Assembly: GCF_015207985.1 (NCBI RefSeq)
Contig: NZ_JADEVV010000024.1
Location: 1-56,278 of the forward strand
Length of the DNA stretch: 56,278 nt
Origin: Synechocystis salina LEGE 00031
Lineage (GTDB): Bacteria; Cyanobacteriota; Cyanobacteriia; Cyanobacteriales; Microcystaceae
Direction: 5' to 3'
In this document: positions 36,721 through 45,524 of the stretch, piece after piece
How positions within the stretch are numbered: the first letter of the stretch is position 1
How the letters are laid out: every line of letters starts with the position of its first letter
Made by a program: the position numbers and the translations under genes
Notes under the pieces: model-generated
Seen by the model: only the letters and a program-made list of their open reading frames with translations
The model's database searches: none
Told to the model about the DNA's origin: nothing

Positions 36721-37884
36721 ATGGGTCGTGTTGGGGTCTTACTGCTAAATCTTGGCGGACCGGAGAAGTTAGAGGATGTACGCCCCTTCCTTTTTAACCT
36801 GTTTGCGGATCCGGAAATCATTCGTCTGCCTTTTCCTTGGTTGCAAAAACCCCTGGCATGGCTGATTTCCACCCTACGGGCGAAAAAGTCCCAGGCTAAC
36901 TACGCTGAAATAGGTGGCGGTTCCCCCCTCTTGCAGATTACCGAAGCCCAAGCTGCCGCCCTCACGACCCGCCTCGGACGCCTTGGTCAAGATGCCAAGG
37001 TGTACATTGGCATGCGCTACTGGCACCCCTTCACGGAAGAGGCCGTGGAAAAAATTAAAGGCGATCGCCTGCAACGGTTGGTAATTTTGCCCCTGTATCC
37101 CCACTTTTCCATTAGCACCAGCGGTTCCAGTTTCCGGGTGTTGGAGGAAATGTGGCGCAATGATCCTAGTTTGCGGCAGTTGGACTATAGCTTGATCCCT
37201 TCTTGGTACGACCATCCAGGCTATCTCCAGGCCATGGCGGATTTGATTGCAGAAGAGTTAAAGAAATTTCCTAATCCAGACCAAGCCCATATTTTCTTCA
37301 GTGCCCACGGTGTGCCCCAAAGCTATGTGGATGAAGCTGGGGACCCCTACCAGGCCGAAATTGAAGCCTGTACCCGTTTGATTATGCGGACCCTCGATCG
37401 CCCGAATCAATACACCTTGGCCTACCAAAGTCGGGTGGGACCGGTGGAATGGCTCAAGCCCTACACAGAAGAAGCATTGCAAGCACTAGGGGCGGAGGGC
37501 ATTGATGACCTCTTGGTGGTGCCCATTAGCTTTGTGTCAGAACACATTGAGACCCTGCAAGAAATTGACATTGAGTACCGAGAAATCGCCGAAGAAGCAG
37601 GCATTGATAATTTTCAACGGGTGCCCGCCCTCAATACCCATCCACTTTTCATCGATGCCCTGGCCGAGATGGTGATGGATTCCCTCAACGATCCCCCCTG
37701 TACCTTTGAAACGGTGCCCCATCCCAAAAAGAACATGAAAATGTATCCCCAGGAAAGATGGGAATGGGGTTTGACGACGGCGGCGGAGGTGTGGAATGGT
37801 CGCCTAGCCATGTTGGGGTTCATTGCCCTGTTGGCGGAGTTGATCAGTGGCCAAGGCCCCTTACATTTTGTGGGACTGCTTTAG
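36721..37884 (+). CDS. hemH: ferrochelatase with C-terminal CAB domain
   Basis: This 387-residue enzyme inserts Fe2+ into protoporphyrin IX. The catalytic core (about 1-320) has [10 protein letters not shown], the [18 protein letters not shown] active-site histidine region and [21 protein letters not shown] linker leads to a single membrane span with a chlorophyll a/b-binding (CAB/LHC-like) motif, [21 protein letters not shown], found in cyanobacterial and plastid ferrochelatases and linked to balancing haem and chlorophyll synthesis. I use the ATG at 36721 because the frame upstream is not family-like. Confidence 0.97.
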   Translation: MGRVGVLLLNLGGPEKLEDVRPFLFNLFADPEIIRLPFPWLQKPLAWLISTLRAKKSQANYAEIGGGSPLLQITEAQAAALTTRLGRLGQDAKVYIGMRYWHPFTEEAVEKIKGDRLQRLVILPLYPHFSISTSGSSFRVLEEMWRNDPSLRQLDYSLIPSWYDHPGYLQAMADLIAEELKKFPNPDQAHIFFSAHGVPQSYVDEAGDPYQAEIEACTRLIMRTLDRPNQYTLAYQSRVGPVEWLKPYTEEALQALGAEGIDDLLVVPISFVSEHIETLQEIDIEYREIAEEAGIDNFQRVPALNTHPLFIDALAEMVMDSLNDPPCTFETVPHPKKNMKMYPQERWEWGLTTAAEVWNGRLAMLGFIALLAELISGQGPLHFVGLL

Positions 37885-37906
37885 AAAACTTTTGCAAGCC
37901 TCCCAA

Positions 37907-37922
37907 CCCCCAATTCTGGGGG
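37907..37922. terminator. bidirectional hairpin between hemH and the amidase gene
   Basis: CCCCCA-ATTC-TGGGGG forms a six-pair stem with a four-base loop, between two convergent genes. AATTAAATT follows on the plus strand. It probably ends hemH and perhaps the amidase transcript, although neither side has a long T-run. Confidence 0.5.
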
Positions 37923-37955
37923 AATTAAATTATCGACACTAGTCTTCAGACTGCT

Positions 37956-39362
37956 TTATCCAGGGAACTGGGGCGGTAGTTGCTTAGTACCATTGAACTG
38001 CAATTGTTGCTCCAATTGATAAGCCAACGCTAACACCGTGGCATCAGCAGCGGGCCTACCAATAATTTGCACACTCAGCGGTAAACCCTGGTCGTCAAAT
38101 CCCACCGGAATGGCGATCGCCGGCAGGCCGGCCGCATTGGCGGGGGGGCAGGGGGCAATCCATTCAATAATTTTTTGCACCACGTCTGGGGGCGACAAAT
38201 GGGCCCATTCCCCTACTTTGGGAGGCTGGTGGTTAAAAACGGGCAAAATCAGAGCGTCATACTTTTCCATAAAGCCGACAATGTGACGGGAAATCACCTG
38301 CATATCTCTTACTCCCCGCAAATAGTCCCCCGCTGTGCCGCTGGTTTCCCCTAACCACTGATTGACTGTCTCCAATAGGGGCAAAGGAATGCCAGAGGCC
38401 CCCACCCCAGCTTTCCAAATTTGAGCGAACGGTTCAATTAATCTGGTGACGTCAAAACAAGTTTCCTCCAATTGGTGTCCCAAGTCCCCAGCGGCGCCGA
38501 TCGCCTTGGCCACGGCCCCTTGAATGACGGCAGTACTAGCAAAGGGAGGTAGGGAAAAGGCATAGGCTAAGCGCAACTTACCGGGGGCTTCCCCAGTGGT
38601 CTCCCCAAAAGGGCGATCGGGGGAGGGTAACCAGTAGGGATCTCCAGTGGTGTAACCTTCCATTACATCCAACAGGGCCGCCGCCTCCAACACTGTGCGA
38701 CTGAGGGGACCATGGCAGGCAATGCCACTCTGGTAATCCCCCACCGGAGCCTGGGATACCCGGCCACGACTGGGTTTAAAGCCCACTAAGCCGCAACAAG
38801 CCGCTGGAGTTCTGACGGAGCCGCCCCCATCAGAGCCCTGGGCAATGGGCACTAATCCCGCCGCCACCGCTGCCGCACTACCGCCACTGGAGCCCCCGGC
38901 ATTGTGGTCCAAATGCCACGGATTGCGCGCCGGCAAAAACCCTGGGGGTTCGGTGTAGGGAAATGATCCCAGTTGGGAAGTGACGGTTTTACCCACAATG
39001 GTGAATCCCGCTGCCTTCATTTTTGCTACCACACCATCATCATAGGTGGCTAAATTTTCCTTCAGGGCCGCCACCCCGTAGCTCACCGGCATACCAGCGA
39101 CGCAGTTTAAATCCTTAACCGCAATGGGGACGCCAAAAAATGGTGGCAAGGGCTCAGAATTATCTATGCCCGCTAAATACTCAGTTTTTTCCTTAGCATC
39201 GGCGATCGCCAACCCGTGGGCCACGTGGGCAAAACTACCTACTGTTTGGTCATATTTCCCCAGGCGATCGAGATAATACTGGGTGATTTCTAAAGGAGAA
39301 ACCTGGCGAGTACGGACTAGTTGGGCTAGGTCCAGGGCGGTGAGCAAGGAGAAATTGGTCAT
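37956..39362 (-). CDS. amidase signature family enzyme
   Basis: This 468-residue enzyme has the amidase signature. The Ser-cisSer-Lys triad is visible as the lysine in PIAVKDLN, the first serine in GGSSGGSAAAV, and the second in GSDGGGSVRTPAA, followed by CGLVGFKPSRGRVS. It hydrolyses an amide; the substrate is not predictable, and it is not GatA by its context or C terminus. I start at the ATG at 39362 (MTNFSLLTALDLAQ); an earlier ATG adds a hydrophobic 15 residues not typical of the family. Confidence 0.88.
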   Translation of the reverse strand: MTNFSLLTALDLAQLVRTRQVSPLEITQYYLDRLGKYDQTVGSFAHVAHGLAIADAKEKTEYLAGIDNSEPLPPFFGVPIAVKDLNCVAGMPVSYGVAALKENLATYDDGVVAKMKAAGFTIVGKTVTSQLGSFPYTEPPGFLPARNPWHLDHNAGGSSGGSAAAVAAGLVPIAQGSDGGGSVRTPAACCGLVGFKPSRGRVSQAPVGDYQSGIACHGPLSRTVLEAAALLDVMEGYTTGDPYWLPSPDRPFGETTGEAPGKLRLAYAFSLPPFASTAVIQGAVAKAIGAAGDLGHQLEETCFDVTRLIEPFAQIWKAGVGASGIPLPLLETVNQWLGETSGTAGDYLRGVRDMQVISRHIVGFMEKYDALILPVFNHQPPKVGEWAHLSPPDVVQKIIEWIAPCPPANAAGLPAIAIPVGFDDQGLPLSVQIIGRPAADATVLALAYQLEQQLQFNGTKQLPPQFPG

Positions 39363-39470
39363 ATTCAGAGGGGCAAATAATTGGTGGTTAAAAAAATAAA
39401 CCGGCAAGGGCTGTAAGACCTTAACGTAATTTGACAGAGTTAGCTCCTTTCCTAGTCTGCACCCAGACAG

Positions 39471-40961
39471 TTAAATAGCTGTATTACCCAAAATTCGTTC
39501 AATGTCCGCTTCGGAAAGTTTTTGTAGATAATTAATTTTAAATTCTTCCAGGAAATCAATTAATAATTCTTCAATATCTTCTAGATGATGTTGTTGATTA
39601 AGCTCCAAATTAAGTTCCGTGGTCAGCTTAGTGAGTAAATTTTCCAGCAGTCGCTCAAATTCCTTATCCTGTTCCAAAAAGCTTTGGAGAATGGTCAGTA
39701 TACGTTGGTAAAATATTGCGATCATATTGGCCATCATTTCCCGTTGCATATTTTTTACCCCAGGCAAACTTTGTAACTGGGTATAACCCTGGATCTGTCC
39801 TAAGGAAGATTGCATATTGTATAGCATAAAATCCTGCACTTCCGGTTCAACTTCTGGCAATACTTTTTGCAATAAAACCTGGGAAACAATCCTAATAATT
39901 TCCACCAATTCATTGCGGTTATTAAGATCGATATATTGGGTGGTTTTCGCCCGGTCTAAAATTTTTCGCAGCGCTCCTTCCCGCACCAATTGCTGCATTT
40001 GTTCCACTAGTCGCACCACAATTACCTCTGTCATATCTTCGGCAATGATGGCAACGAAACCCTGGGTAGCTTGCCCCTTGACCTTATTCAAATCCATCAA
40101 TTTGGCCTTATCGAGCCTGACGGTGAGGGGGATAATTCGCAACCAACGGAAGAATGGCAAAAACAAGAAGAGGTCATACCAACGCCACAGCATGGCATCA
40201 ACCCAACTGATTCCCCGGTAACGCAGGCTGATTAAACGGGTGCGCCCTAGGAAATCCACTAGGAAAATCAGGAAAAAGGGAAAATCAATTAAGCCAAAAT
40301 TGTCCACTGGCTGGCCATTTTCGCCAATTTCACGGAAATAGTTGGTGGCGATCAGGGGTCTAATTTCCCGATCAAAAAAGAGTAACTGGCTGGTTAGTCC
40401 ATTTTTTAACAGATATTCCTTAGACCAAAAAGTTTCAAAGGATTCGGTGGCGGAGGCATCGGTGGAACCAAAAACATGGAGCCGCATACGATTTTTAATC
40501 CGCTCAAAGGTGCCAGTTTTATTGGCAATTTGGAAGGGATTTTCTATAATCATCTGGGCGCTGTCTTGACGTAATTCGGCCAGGATATTATCAATTTCTT
40601 GCGCCTGTTGGACGTTGCCAGCTCCATCCAAAGCCTGTTCATCTAATTTGCTATTTAACTCATCTACTAGTTCTAAATAGGCGGTGGTGGAACGGTAAGG
40701 TTCAATGCCTTTTACCCAATCGTAATAGGGGGTGATATTGAAGGGAAAAATTCGCACGGGCTGTTTGGGAAATACCCGATGGAAAGGACCGACTTTAACT
40801 GAAAGCTGTACTGTCCCCTGTAACCAAAAATCCCGCAACGGAATATAGGTCAAATCAAACAGAACTAAACCGTAATTAGCCAATAAAATTAGAGCTAGTG
40901 TGCGCTCATACCAAAGGGGTACTGCTAGACGTTTTTTGGATCGGTCGAAGGGACGGGGCAT
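39471..40961 (-). CDS. conserved cyanobacterial membrane protein of unknown function
   Basis: This 496-residue protein has a hydrophobic segment at about 22-45 (LALILLANYGLVLFDLTYI), an external part with PFNITPYYDWVKGIEPY, then spans at about 230-245 (FPFFLIFLVDFLG) and 268-285, next to the basic stretch RWLRIIPLTVRLDKAKLMDL, which looks like a voltage-sensor S4 segment. The last 200 residues are helical and acidic, without membrane spans. I remember similar proteins widely in cyanobacteria without function. An ion-channel-like role is only a guess. Confidence 0.7.
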   Translation of the reverse strand: MPRPFDRSKKRLAVPLWYERTLALILLANYGLVLFDLTYIPLRDFWLQGTVQLSVKVGPFHRVFPKQPVRIFPFNITPYYDWVKGIEPYRSTTAYLELVDELNSKLDEQALDGAGNVQQAQEIDNILAELRQDSAQMIIENPFQIANKTGTFERIKNRMRLHVFGSTDASATESFETFWSKEYLLKNGLTSQLLFFDREIRPLIATNYFREIGENGQPVDNFGLIDFPFFLIFLVDFLGRTRLISLRYRGISWVDAMLWRWYDLFLFLPFFRWLRIIPLTVRLDKAKLMDLNKVKGQATQGFVAIIAEDMTEVIVVRLVEQMQQLVREGALRKILDRAKTTQYIDLNNRNELVEIIRIVSQVLLQKVLPEVEPEVQDFMLYNMQSSLGQIQGYTQLQSLPGVKNMQREMMANMIAIFYQRILTILQSFLEQDKEFERLLENLLTKLTTELNLELNQQHHLEDIEELLIDFLEEFKINYLQKLSEADIERILGNTAI

Positions 40962-41230
40962 AGTTAGAAATGACGAAATGCTTGGATGATGGCCGATCGC
41001 CAGACTTTAAGATTAGGCACGGAACGCCTCCCTGGCCAAAGTTGTGGCGAGATTAACTCTGAGTCCCCACCGTTGGAGGGGAAAAATTAAGGTTGCAGCC
41101 ACGGATTCTAATGGCAGAGGCAAAAACAATTCGCAAACTGTTCCGTCCCAATTCTAGGCAAGAAATTGCCAATGGTAAAATCGTGGGGGTATAGATATCT
41201 TGTTTTTTAGCTAATTGCAACACTGTAACC

Positions 41231-42085
41231 ATGCGTTTGAACTTTTCCCAGACTCTCTTTTTCGCTGCCATTATGGGCGGATTGGCCTTGGGGACCATGG
41301 GTGAGGCCCTACCCTTTTTGCCTACCAATGCCGTTCAAGCCATGGAAGCTTCTACCTCTCCATCTCTCCAGGGTACTACTTGGTATATTAGTGGGTGGTC
41401 TGGCTCCCCAGTGCCGGGCAGTGCCCCGATTACGTTGCAATTCAAGGATAATCGCCTGATGGGTACCGCCGGTTGCAATAGTTTTAATGGCGCCTATACC
41501 AGCAGTAACGGAAACTTAACCATTGGCCAAGCCCTAGCCACAACCCGCAAAGCCTGTGCCGCCGAGGTTATGGCCCAGGAACAGAAATTTTTGCAACTTC
41601 TTGCCCAGGTAAAGACCTATAGCATCGGCAACGATGGACAACTGACGTTGACCTACCTGAAGGATGGGGAACAGGGCAGCATCACTTTTATTCCAGCTAG
41701 TCAGTACAGTGCCCTCCACAACAGTCAATGGCAACTGGTGACCATGGGCGGGGTGGCACCCATCACCAACGAAAACTCCCAAGCAACACCCCAGATTCAA
41801 TTCCTTGGCGATCGCCTGGCGGGGACTGGGGGCTGTAATCGCCTCATGGGACAGTTCACCATTGACGGGGAAAATTTAACCATCGATGAGCGCATGGCTT
41901 CCACCATGATGGCCTGCTCTGAACCCCTCATGAACCAGGAACAGCAATTTATTCAAGCCCTAGTCAACGCCCAAAAATACCAGATTCTCACCAGCGGTGA
42001 ATTGGTGATCGACTACCTAGCGGCAGACAAAACTGAACAATTAGTTTTCTTGCCCCTGACGGCAGATCCACAGACCCAAGGATAG
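41231..42085 (+). CDS. exported protein with two META domains
   Basis: This 284-residue protein has an N-terminal signal sequence (about 1-37) and two META (HslJ-like) domains. Each begins with W-x-L/I and carries the GTAGCNSFNGAYT or GTGGCNRLMGQFT core, followed by a TRKAC or MMAC cysteine, giving a conserved cysteine pair per domain (about 60-160 and 170-275). META proteins occur in heat-shock and motility-related envelope contexts; the precise function is unknown. Start ATG at 41231 is followed by an Arg/Asn-containing n-region. Confidence 0.82.
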   Translation: MRLNFSQTLFFAAIMGGLALGTMGEALPFLPTNAVQAMEASTSPSLQGTTWYISGWSGSPVPGSAPITLQFKDNRLMGTAGCNSFNGAYTSSNGNLTIGQALATTRKACAAEVMAQEQKFLQLLAQVKTYSIGNDGQLTLTYLKDGEQGSITFIPASQYSALHNSQWQLVTMGGVAPITNENSQATPQIQFLGDRLAGTGGCNRLMGQFTIDGENLTIDERMASTMMACSEPLMNQEQQFIQALVNAQKYQILTSGELVIDYLAADKTEQLVFLPLTADPQTQG

Positions 42086-42160
42086 TGCATACAAACTAGG
42101 CACAAAGCACTTGCCAGAGAGAAAATCCACTAGTCCACCGCTGGGGCGGGGGGGAAATGC

Positions 42161-42271
42161 TCAGTCCATGTGGAAGGCGAACCACACCGACCAGACAAGA
42201 ATTCCAATAAAGAGAACCGTCCCCACCACAAAGGCGGCATTATGGAGACTGTTGGTGTCGATGAGCGTCAT
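42161..42271 (-). CDS. 36-aa single-span membrane protein
   Basis: An ATG at 42271 opens a 36-residue frame ending in TGA at 42163-42161. The protein starts MTLIDTNSLHNAAF, has one strong membrane span (VVGTVLFIGILVWSVWFAF) and ends HMD. This is the profile of small subunits of photosynthetic or respiratory complexes (the sort of NdhP, NdhQ or PsbX), but I cannot assign it. There is no Shine-Dalgarno site, which is not unusual in Synechocystis. It sits in a 412-bp gap otherwise without genes. Confidence 0.55.
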   Translation of the reverse strand: MTLIDTNSLHNAAFVVGTVLFIGILVWSVWFAFHMD

Positions 42272-42497
42272 ACAATCAAGGAGGTGTTAGGGTTTAGGGC
42301 TTTCAGGGCCATTTAAATCCGTTAACCATTACCAGGGGGGCAAAGCAACAAGCCTTCCAAGTTTAGCCTCTGTTTGTCCAGGAACATTACCTTGGAGGGG
42401 AAAGGTCACAATTTTTGACAATTGCCCCATGGGAAAGCGTTAATTTAGCTTGATTACAGACTAATCGCACAATTTCATTGCCAAATCCCCAACCACC

Positions 42498-43712
42498 ATG
42501 ACTCCCCCCAATGCCCTACTTACAACCCGTCATTACCGGGCTGGTGATCTGATTTTTAGCCAGGGAGACCGGGGAAATTATGCCTACATTGTCGAAGAGG
42601 GGCAAGTAGAAATTTGGACAGAACTCCAGGGCGATCGCCTTGTGTTGAATATACTCCAACCGGGCAGTTTATTTGGAGAATTGGCCTTGGTGGATGCCAA
42701 ACCCCGGTCTGCTTCCGCTTCAGCCCTGACGGACTGCATTCTTTCCCTGGTCACCCCAGACCAAGTTAATCAACGTATCGACACCGCCGACCCGATTTTG
42801 CGCCTACTGTTACTGGTGGTGATCGGTCATTTTCGTTCCGAGAGTAACAATTTTCGGGGCACTGATGAACCCTCTCCAGAATTGGATGCCGCCCTCACTA
42901 AAGCCAAACTTTCCTTCAAAGAACGTATTACCGATGCGGTGGACATGATCCGTTTAGAAGGGGAAATGCAAGAGGCGATCGCCAAAGAACAATTCCATCT
43001 GATGTACCAACCCATTGTCTTCATGAACGATCTACGTATCGAGGGTTTTGAAGCCTTGATCCGCTGGCAAAGTCCAAAACGGGGTTTTGTCCGCCCAGAT
43101 GTTTTCATTGAGGTGGCCGAAGCAACGGATTTGATTATTCCTATCGGTCAATGGGTCATCGAACAAGGATTAAAGGACTTGAAAAGTCTACAGACAAAAT
43201 TTAACTCTGATCTGTTGATGAGTTTTAACATTGTCGGCCGACAGACTAATAACGAAGACTTCATCCCTTGGTTACTGGCCAGGGTGGATCACCATGGTCT
43301 AACCCCCAATAAAGTGAAGCTAGAAATCATTGAACGCACCCTTTTTAGCGGCGATAGTTCTGCTCCCTGGATTGAAAATTGTCGCTCCCGAGGGTTTGCC
43401 CTCGTGCTGGATGACTTTGGTACTGGCTATTCCAGCCTGCAATACCTAAACGAGTACAAAATTGACCGAGTCAAAATTGATAAATCCTTTGTGGATGGCC
43501 TGGGTACCAACCAAAACAGTGAAAGTATATGCTCCGCAATTTTGCAACTCTCCCATGCCCTGGGCATGACGGTGGTGGCCGAAGGTATTGAAACCCAAGC
43601 ACAATTGGAAGTTTTGCGCTCCCTAGGATGCGACTATGGCCAAGGTTATCTATTTTCCCGACCCCTACCTTTTGATCAGGTCATGGCTCTGCCGAAGGAT
43701 TCCTTTCGTTAG
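42498..43712 (+). CDS. cyclic-nucleotide-binding EAL phosphodiesterase
   Basis: This 404-residue protein joins a cNMP-binding domain (about 5-125) to an EAL domain (about 150-400). The phosphate-binding cassette FGELALVDAKPRSASA has the Gly-Glu and Pro-Arg pattern of real cAMP/cGMP binders. The EAL domain keeps EALIRW, the Asn in [23 protein letters not shown], the lysine of KIDKSFV and AEGIET, so the metal and catalytic residues look complete. Probable role: hydrolyse cyclic di-GMP under control of cAMP or cGMP. No membrane anchor. It stands alone between the META-domain protein gene and cca. Confidence 0.88.
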   Translation: MTPPNALLTTRHYRAGDLIFSQGDRGNYAYIVEEGQVEIWTELQGDRLVLNILQPGSLFGELALVDAKPRSASASALTDCILSLVTPDQVNQRIDTADPILRLLLLVVIGHFRSESNNFRGTDEPSPELDAALTKAKLSFKERITDAVDMIRLEGEMQEAIAKEQFHLMYQPIVFMNDLRIEGFEALIRWQSPKRGFVRPDVFIEVAEATDLIIPIGQWVIEQGLKDLKSLQTKFNSDLLMSFNIVGRQTNNEDFIPWLLARVDHHGLTPNKVKLEIIERTLFSGDSSAPWIENCRSRGFALVLDDFGTGYSSLQYLNEYKIDRVKIDKSFVDGLGTNQNSESICSAILQLSHALGMTVVAEGIETQAQLEVLRSLGCDYGQGYLFSRPLPFDQVMALPKDSFR

Positions 43713-43807
43713 GGAAAAATATCTGTGAATAGTTTGATGATCAAAGAATAGAGTTTAATGTCCCATTGCTCACTGTTCAGATCAAGACTAAATTCTACTC
43801 TTGGTTT

Positions 43808-45061
43808 TCAGTTGGTATCAATCAGGTTTTCAGCATACATTAGTGCCTCTTGTTCGTCACTGATTTTCCCTTCAATGTGGGCAATGTGAATTTCCGTCAG
43901 CAGTTGGCCGATCAAAGGACTGGGTTTAATGTGTAACTTGTCGATTAAATCCTTGCCGGTAATTAACGGTTGGGGATGGGCCAGGCGATCGCCGGGGTCG
44001 AGGTAGTGGGCTAAAAGTTCAAAGATAAAACTGTGGTAATCGTGGGGGCAGTGGGCCAGGGCATAGAGGACAAAATGGGGAAGATATTTGCCCAATTCCG
44101 CAAAGAAAAAGTAGAGTTGCCGCACGGTGGGGCTAGTTTCTAAACAACTTAACTGGGGATAGGCTTGCAAAATTGCCTGCACGGAGCGCAGTTCATGGCG
44201 GGAATATTTCAATCGTTGTAATTCCCCTTCAGCGGTTTTCACATCGGCGCAGACCAAACTGGCCAACTTAGCAATGGCAATGCCTTTTTTACCCAGCGCC
44301 TGGAAGAACTGCTGACGTTCTAGCAAAGTTAACTGGTTTTTGATGGCGGCGATCGCCAAATCAATGCAACCCACAGCGTTGAGGGAACTGAGGTTAGCGT
44401 GGGGAAACCAATGGCTCAGCATGCCGTCCTGCCAAGCAGCCAACAACCACTGACTACCCCGGGGACTGCCGAGTAAATAGTTAAATTCCGCCTGTACCCT
44501 CTCTGCCGCCACTGTTTTAATCCGGGGCGCTAACTGTTGTAAAACGATTCTAGTCGCTGGTTCAAGGGCAAATTGCAACTGGGCCGCCTGACGATAGGCC
44601 CGCAGTAACCGCAGAGGGTCATCGGCCAAATTTACCGCCGCCACCATTTTTAGTTCGCCCCGTTGTAAATCCCCCACCCCCGCCATGGGATCAATGAGCC
44701 GATTTTGCTGGAAGTTATAGGCGATCGCATTAACGGTGAAATCCCGCCGGGCCAAATCCTGTTCTAAACTTTTCCCTTCCTGTTGGGCAAAATCCACGGT
44801 GCCATGGGCAAACACCACCCGAGCAATTTGTCGGGCCTTATCCAACACCACAAAACCAGCTCGATATTGACTGGCGATCGCCGAGGCCGTTTCAATGGCC
44901 CCACTGGGCACGACGAAGTCCCAATCCAAATATTCCCGCCGTCTACCCAACAGGGCATCCCGCACTGCACCACCGACCAAACAAGCCTGGGAAGGAAGTA
45001 GAGCCAGATCAAAGGGAACCTGTTGACGTAAATCAGCCAGGTGGCTCACAGGACAAAGCAT
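43808..45061 (-). CDS. CCA tRNA nucleotidyltransferase / poly(A) polymerase family
   Basis: This 417-residue enzyme belongs to the class II nucleotidyltransferase family. The head domain has LVGGAVRDALLGR, the metal-binding DWDF, FVVPSG, the RRDFTVNAIAYN motif and DPLRLLRAYRQAAQLQF. A helical body follows. Its job is addition or repair of the tRNA 3' CCA end; annotations as poly(A) polymerase are common for this type. I use the ATG at 45061 rather than the TTG two codons earlier. It diverges from ycf34 by about 95 bp. Confidence 0.9.
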   Translation of the reverse strand: MLCPVSHLADLRQQVPFDLALLPSQACLVGGAVRDALLGRRREYLDWDFVVPSGAIETASAIASQYRAGFVVLDKARQIARVVFAHGTVDFAQQEGKSLEQDLARRDFTVNAIAYNFQQNRLIDPMAGVGDLQRGELKMVAAVNLADDPLRLLRAYRQAAQLQFALEPATRIVLQQLAPRIKTVAAERVQAEFNYLLGSPRGSQWLLAAWQDGMLSHWFPHANLSSLNAVGCIDLAIAAIKNQLTLLERQQFFQALGKKGIAIAKLASLVCADVKTAEGELQRLKYSRHELRSVQAILQAYPQLSCLETSPTVRQLYFFFAELGKYLPHFVLYALAHCPHDYHSFIFELLAHYLDPGDRLAHPQPLITGKDLIDKLHIKPSPLIGQLLTEIHIAHIEGKISDEQEALMYAENLIDTN

Positions 45062-45157
45062 AATCAATAACCGTTACCCCAGGACAGTTTTCAATGGCGG
45101 CACAATCCATCAGTCTAAGCTAGAGTAGCGAAAAATAGGCAAGAATTGAGGTTTACC

Positions 45158-45406
45158 ATGTGTATTTGTGTGAACTGCCATTACGTGGACCGCTGTGTCA
45201 CCTACCATGCAGTGGAACATCAACATCAACAACCCCATTTGAGCGATCGCCCGGATTTTGATCCGGTCAACCCTTCTATCAACGTCAATATTCGTACCCC
45301 CGACCATGGCATTGAAATGGAGTGGGATGTGGTGGGTTGCGATAGTTTTTTGGAAGAAATGGGTAAATGGAGCCGTTTGCGCCCCAATGAACTAGTGCCC
45401 ACTTAA
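45158..45406 (+). CDS. ycf34: Ycf34 family iron-sulphur protein
   Basis: This 82-residue protein is Ycf34, conserved in cyanobacteria and red-lineage plastids. It begins MCICVNCHYVDRCVTYHAVE, with four closely spaced cysteines suitable for an Fe-S cluster, then PHLSDRPDFDP. Work in Synechocystis described Ycf34 as an Fe-S protein affecting photosynthetic electron flow. I use the ATG at 45158, directly before the CxCxxC motif; a start four codons earlier is not family-like. It precedes ndhF1 by about 120 bp on the same strand. Confidence 0.92.
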   Translation: MCICVNCHYVDRCVTYHAVEHQHQQPHLSDRPDFDPVNPSINVNIRTPDHGIEMEWDVVGCDSFLEEMGKWSRLRPNELVPT

Positions 45407-45524
45407 ATTTTTTGAGCGAAAACTAGCTTCCCCTGACAGTGAAACGCGGCAAAAATAACGCTCCGTGCAACAATGAACGCGGTATCAATAACATATAGGC
45501 AACTTCGTTAACCAAGGTTTCAAG

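Noticed and set aside
41053-41328. Minus-strand 91-codon frame before the META-domain gene
   Set aside because: Its start lies inside the signal-peptide region of the META gene and composition is not convincing.
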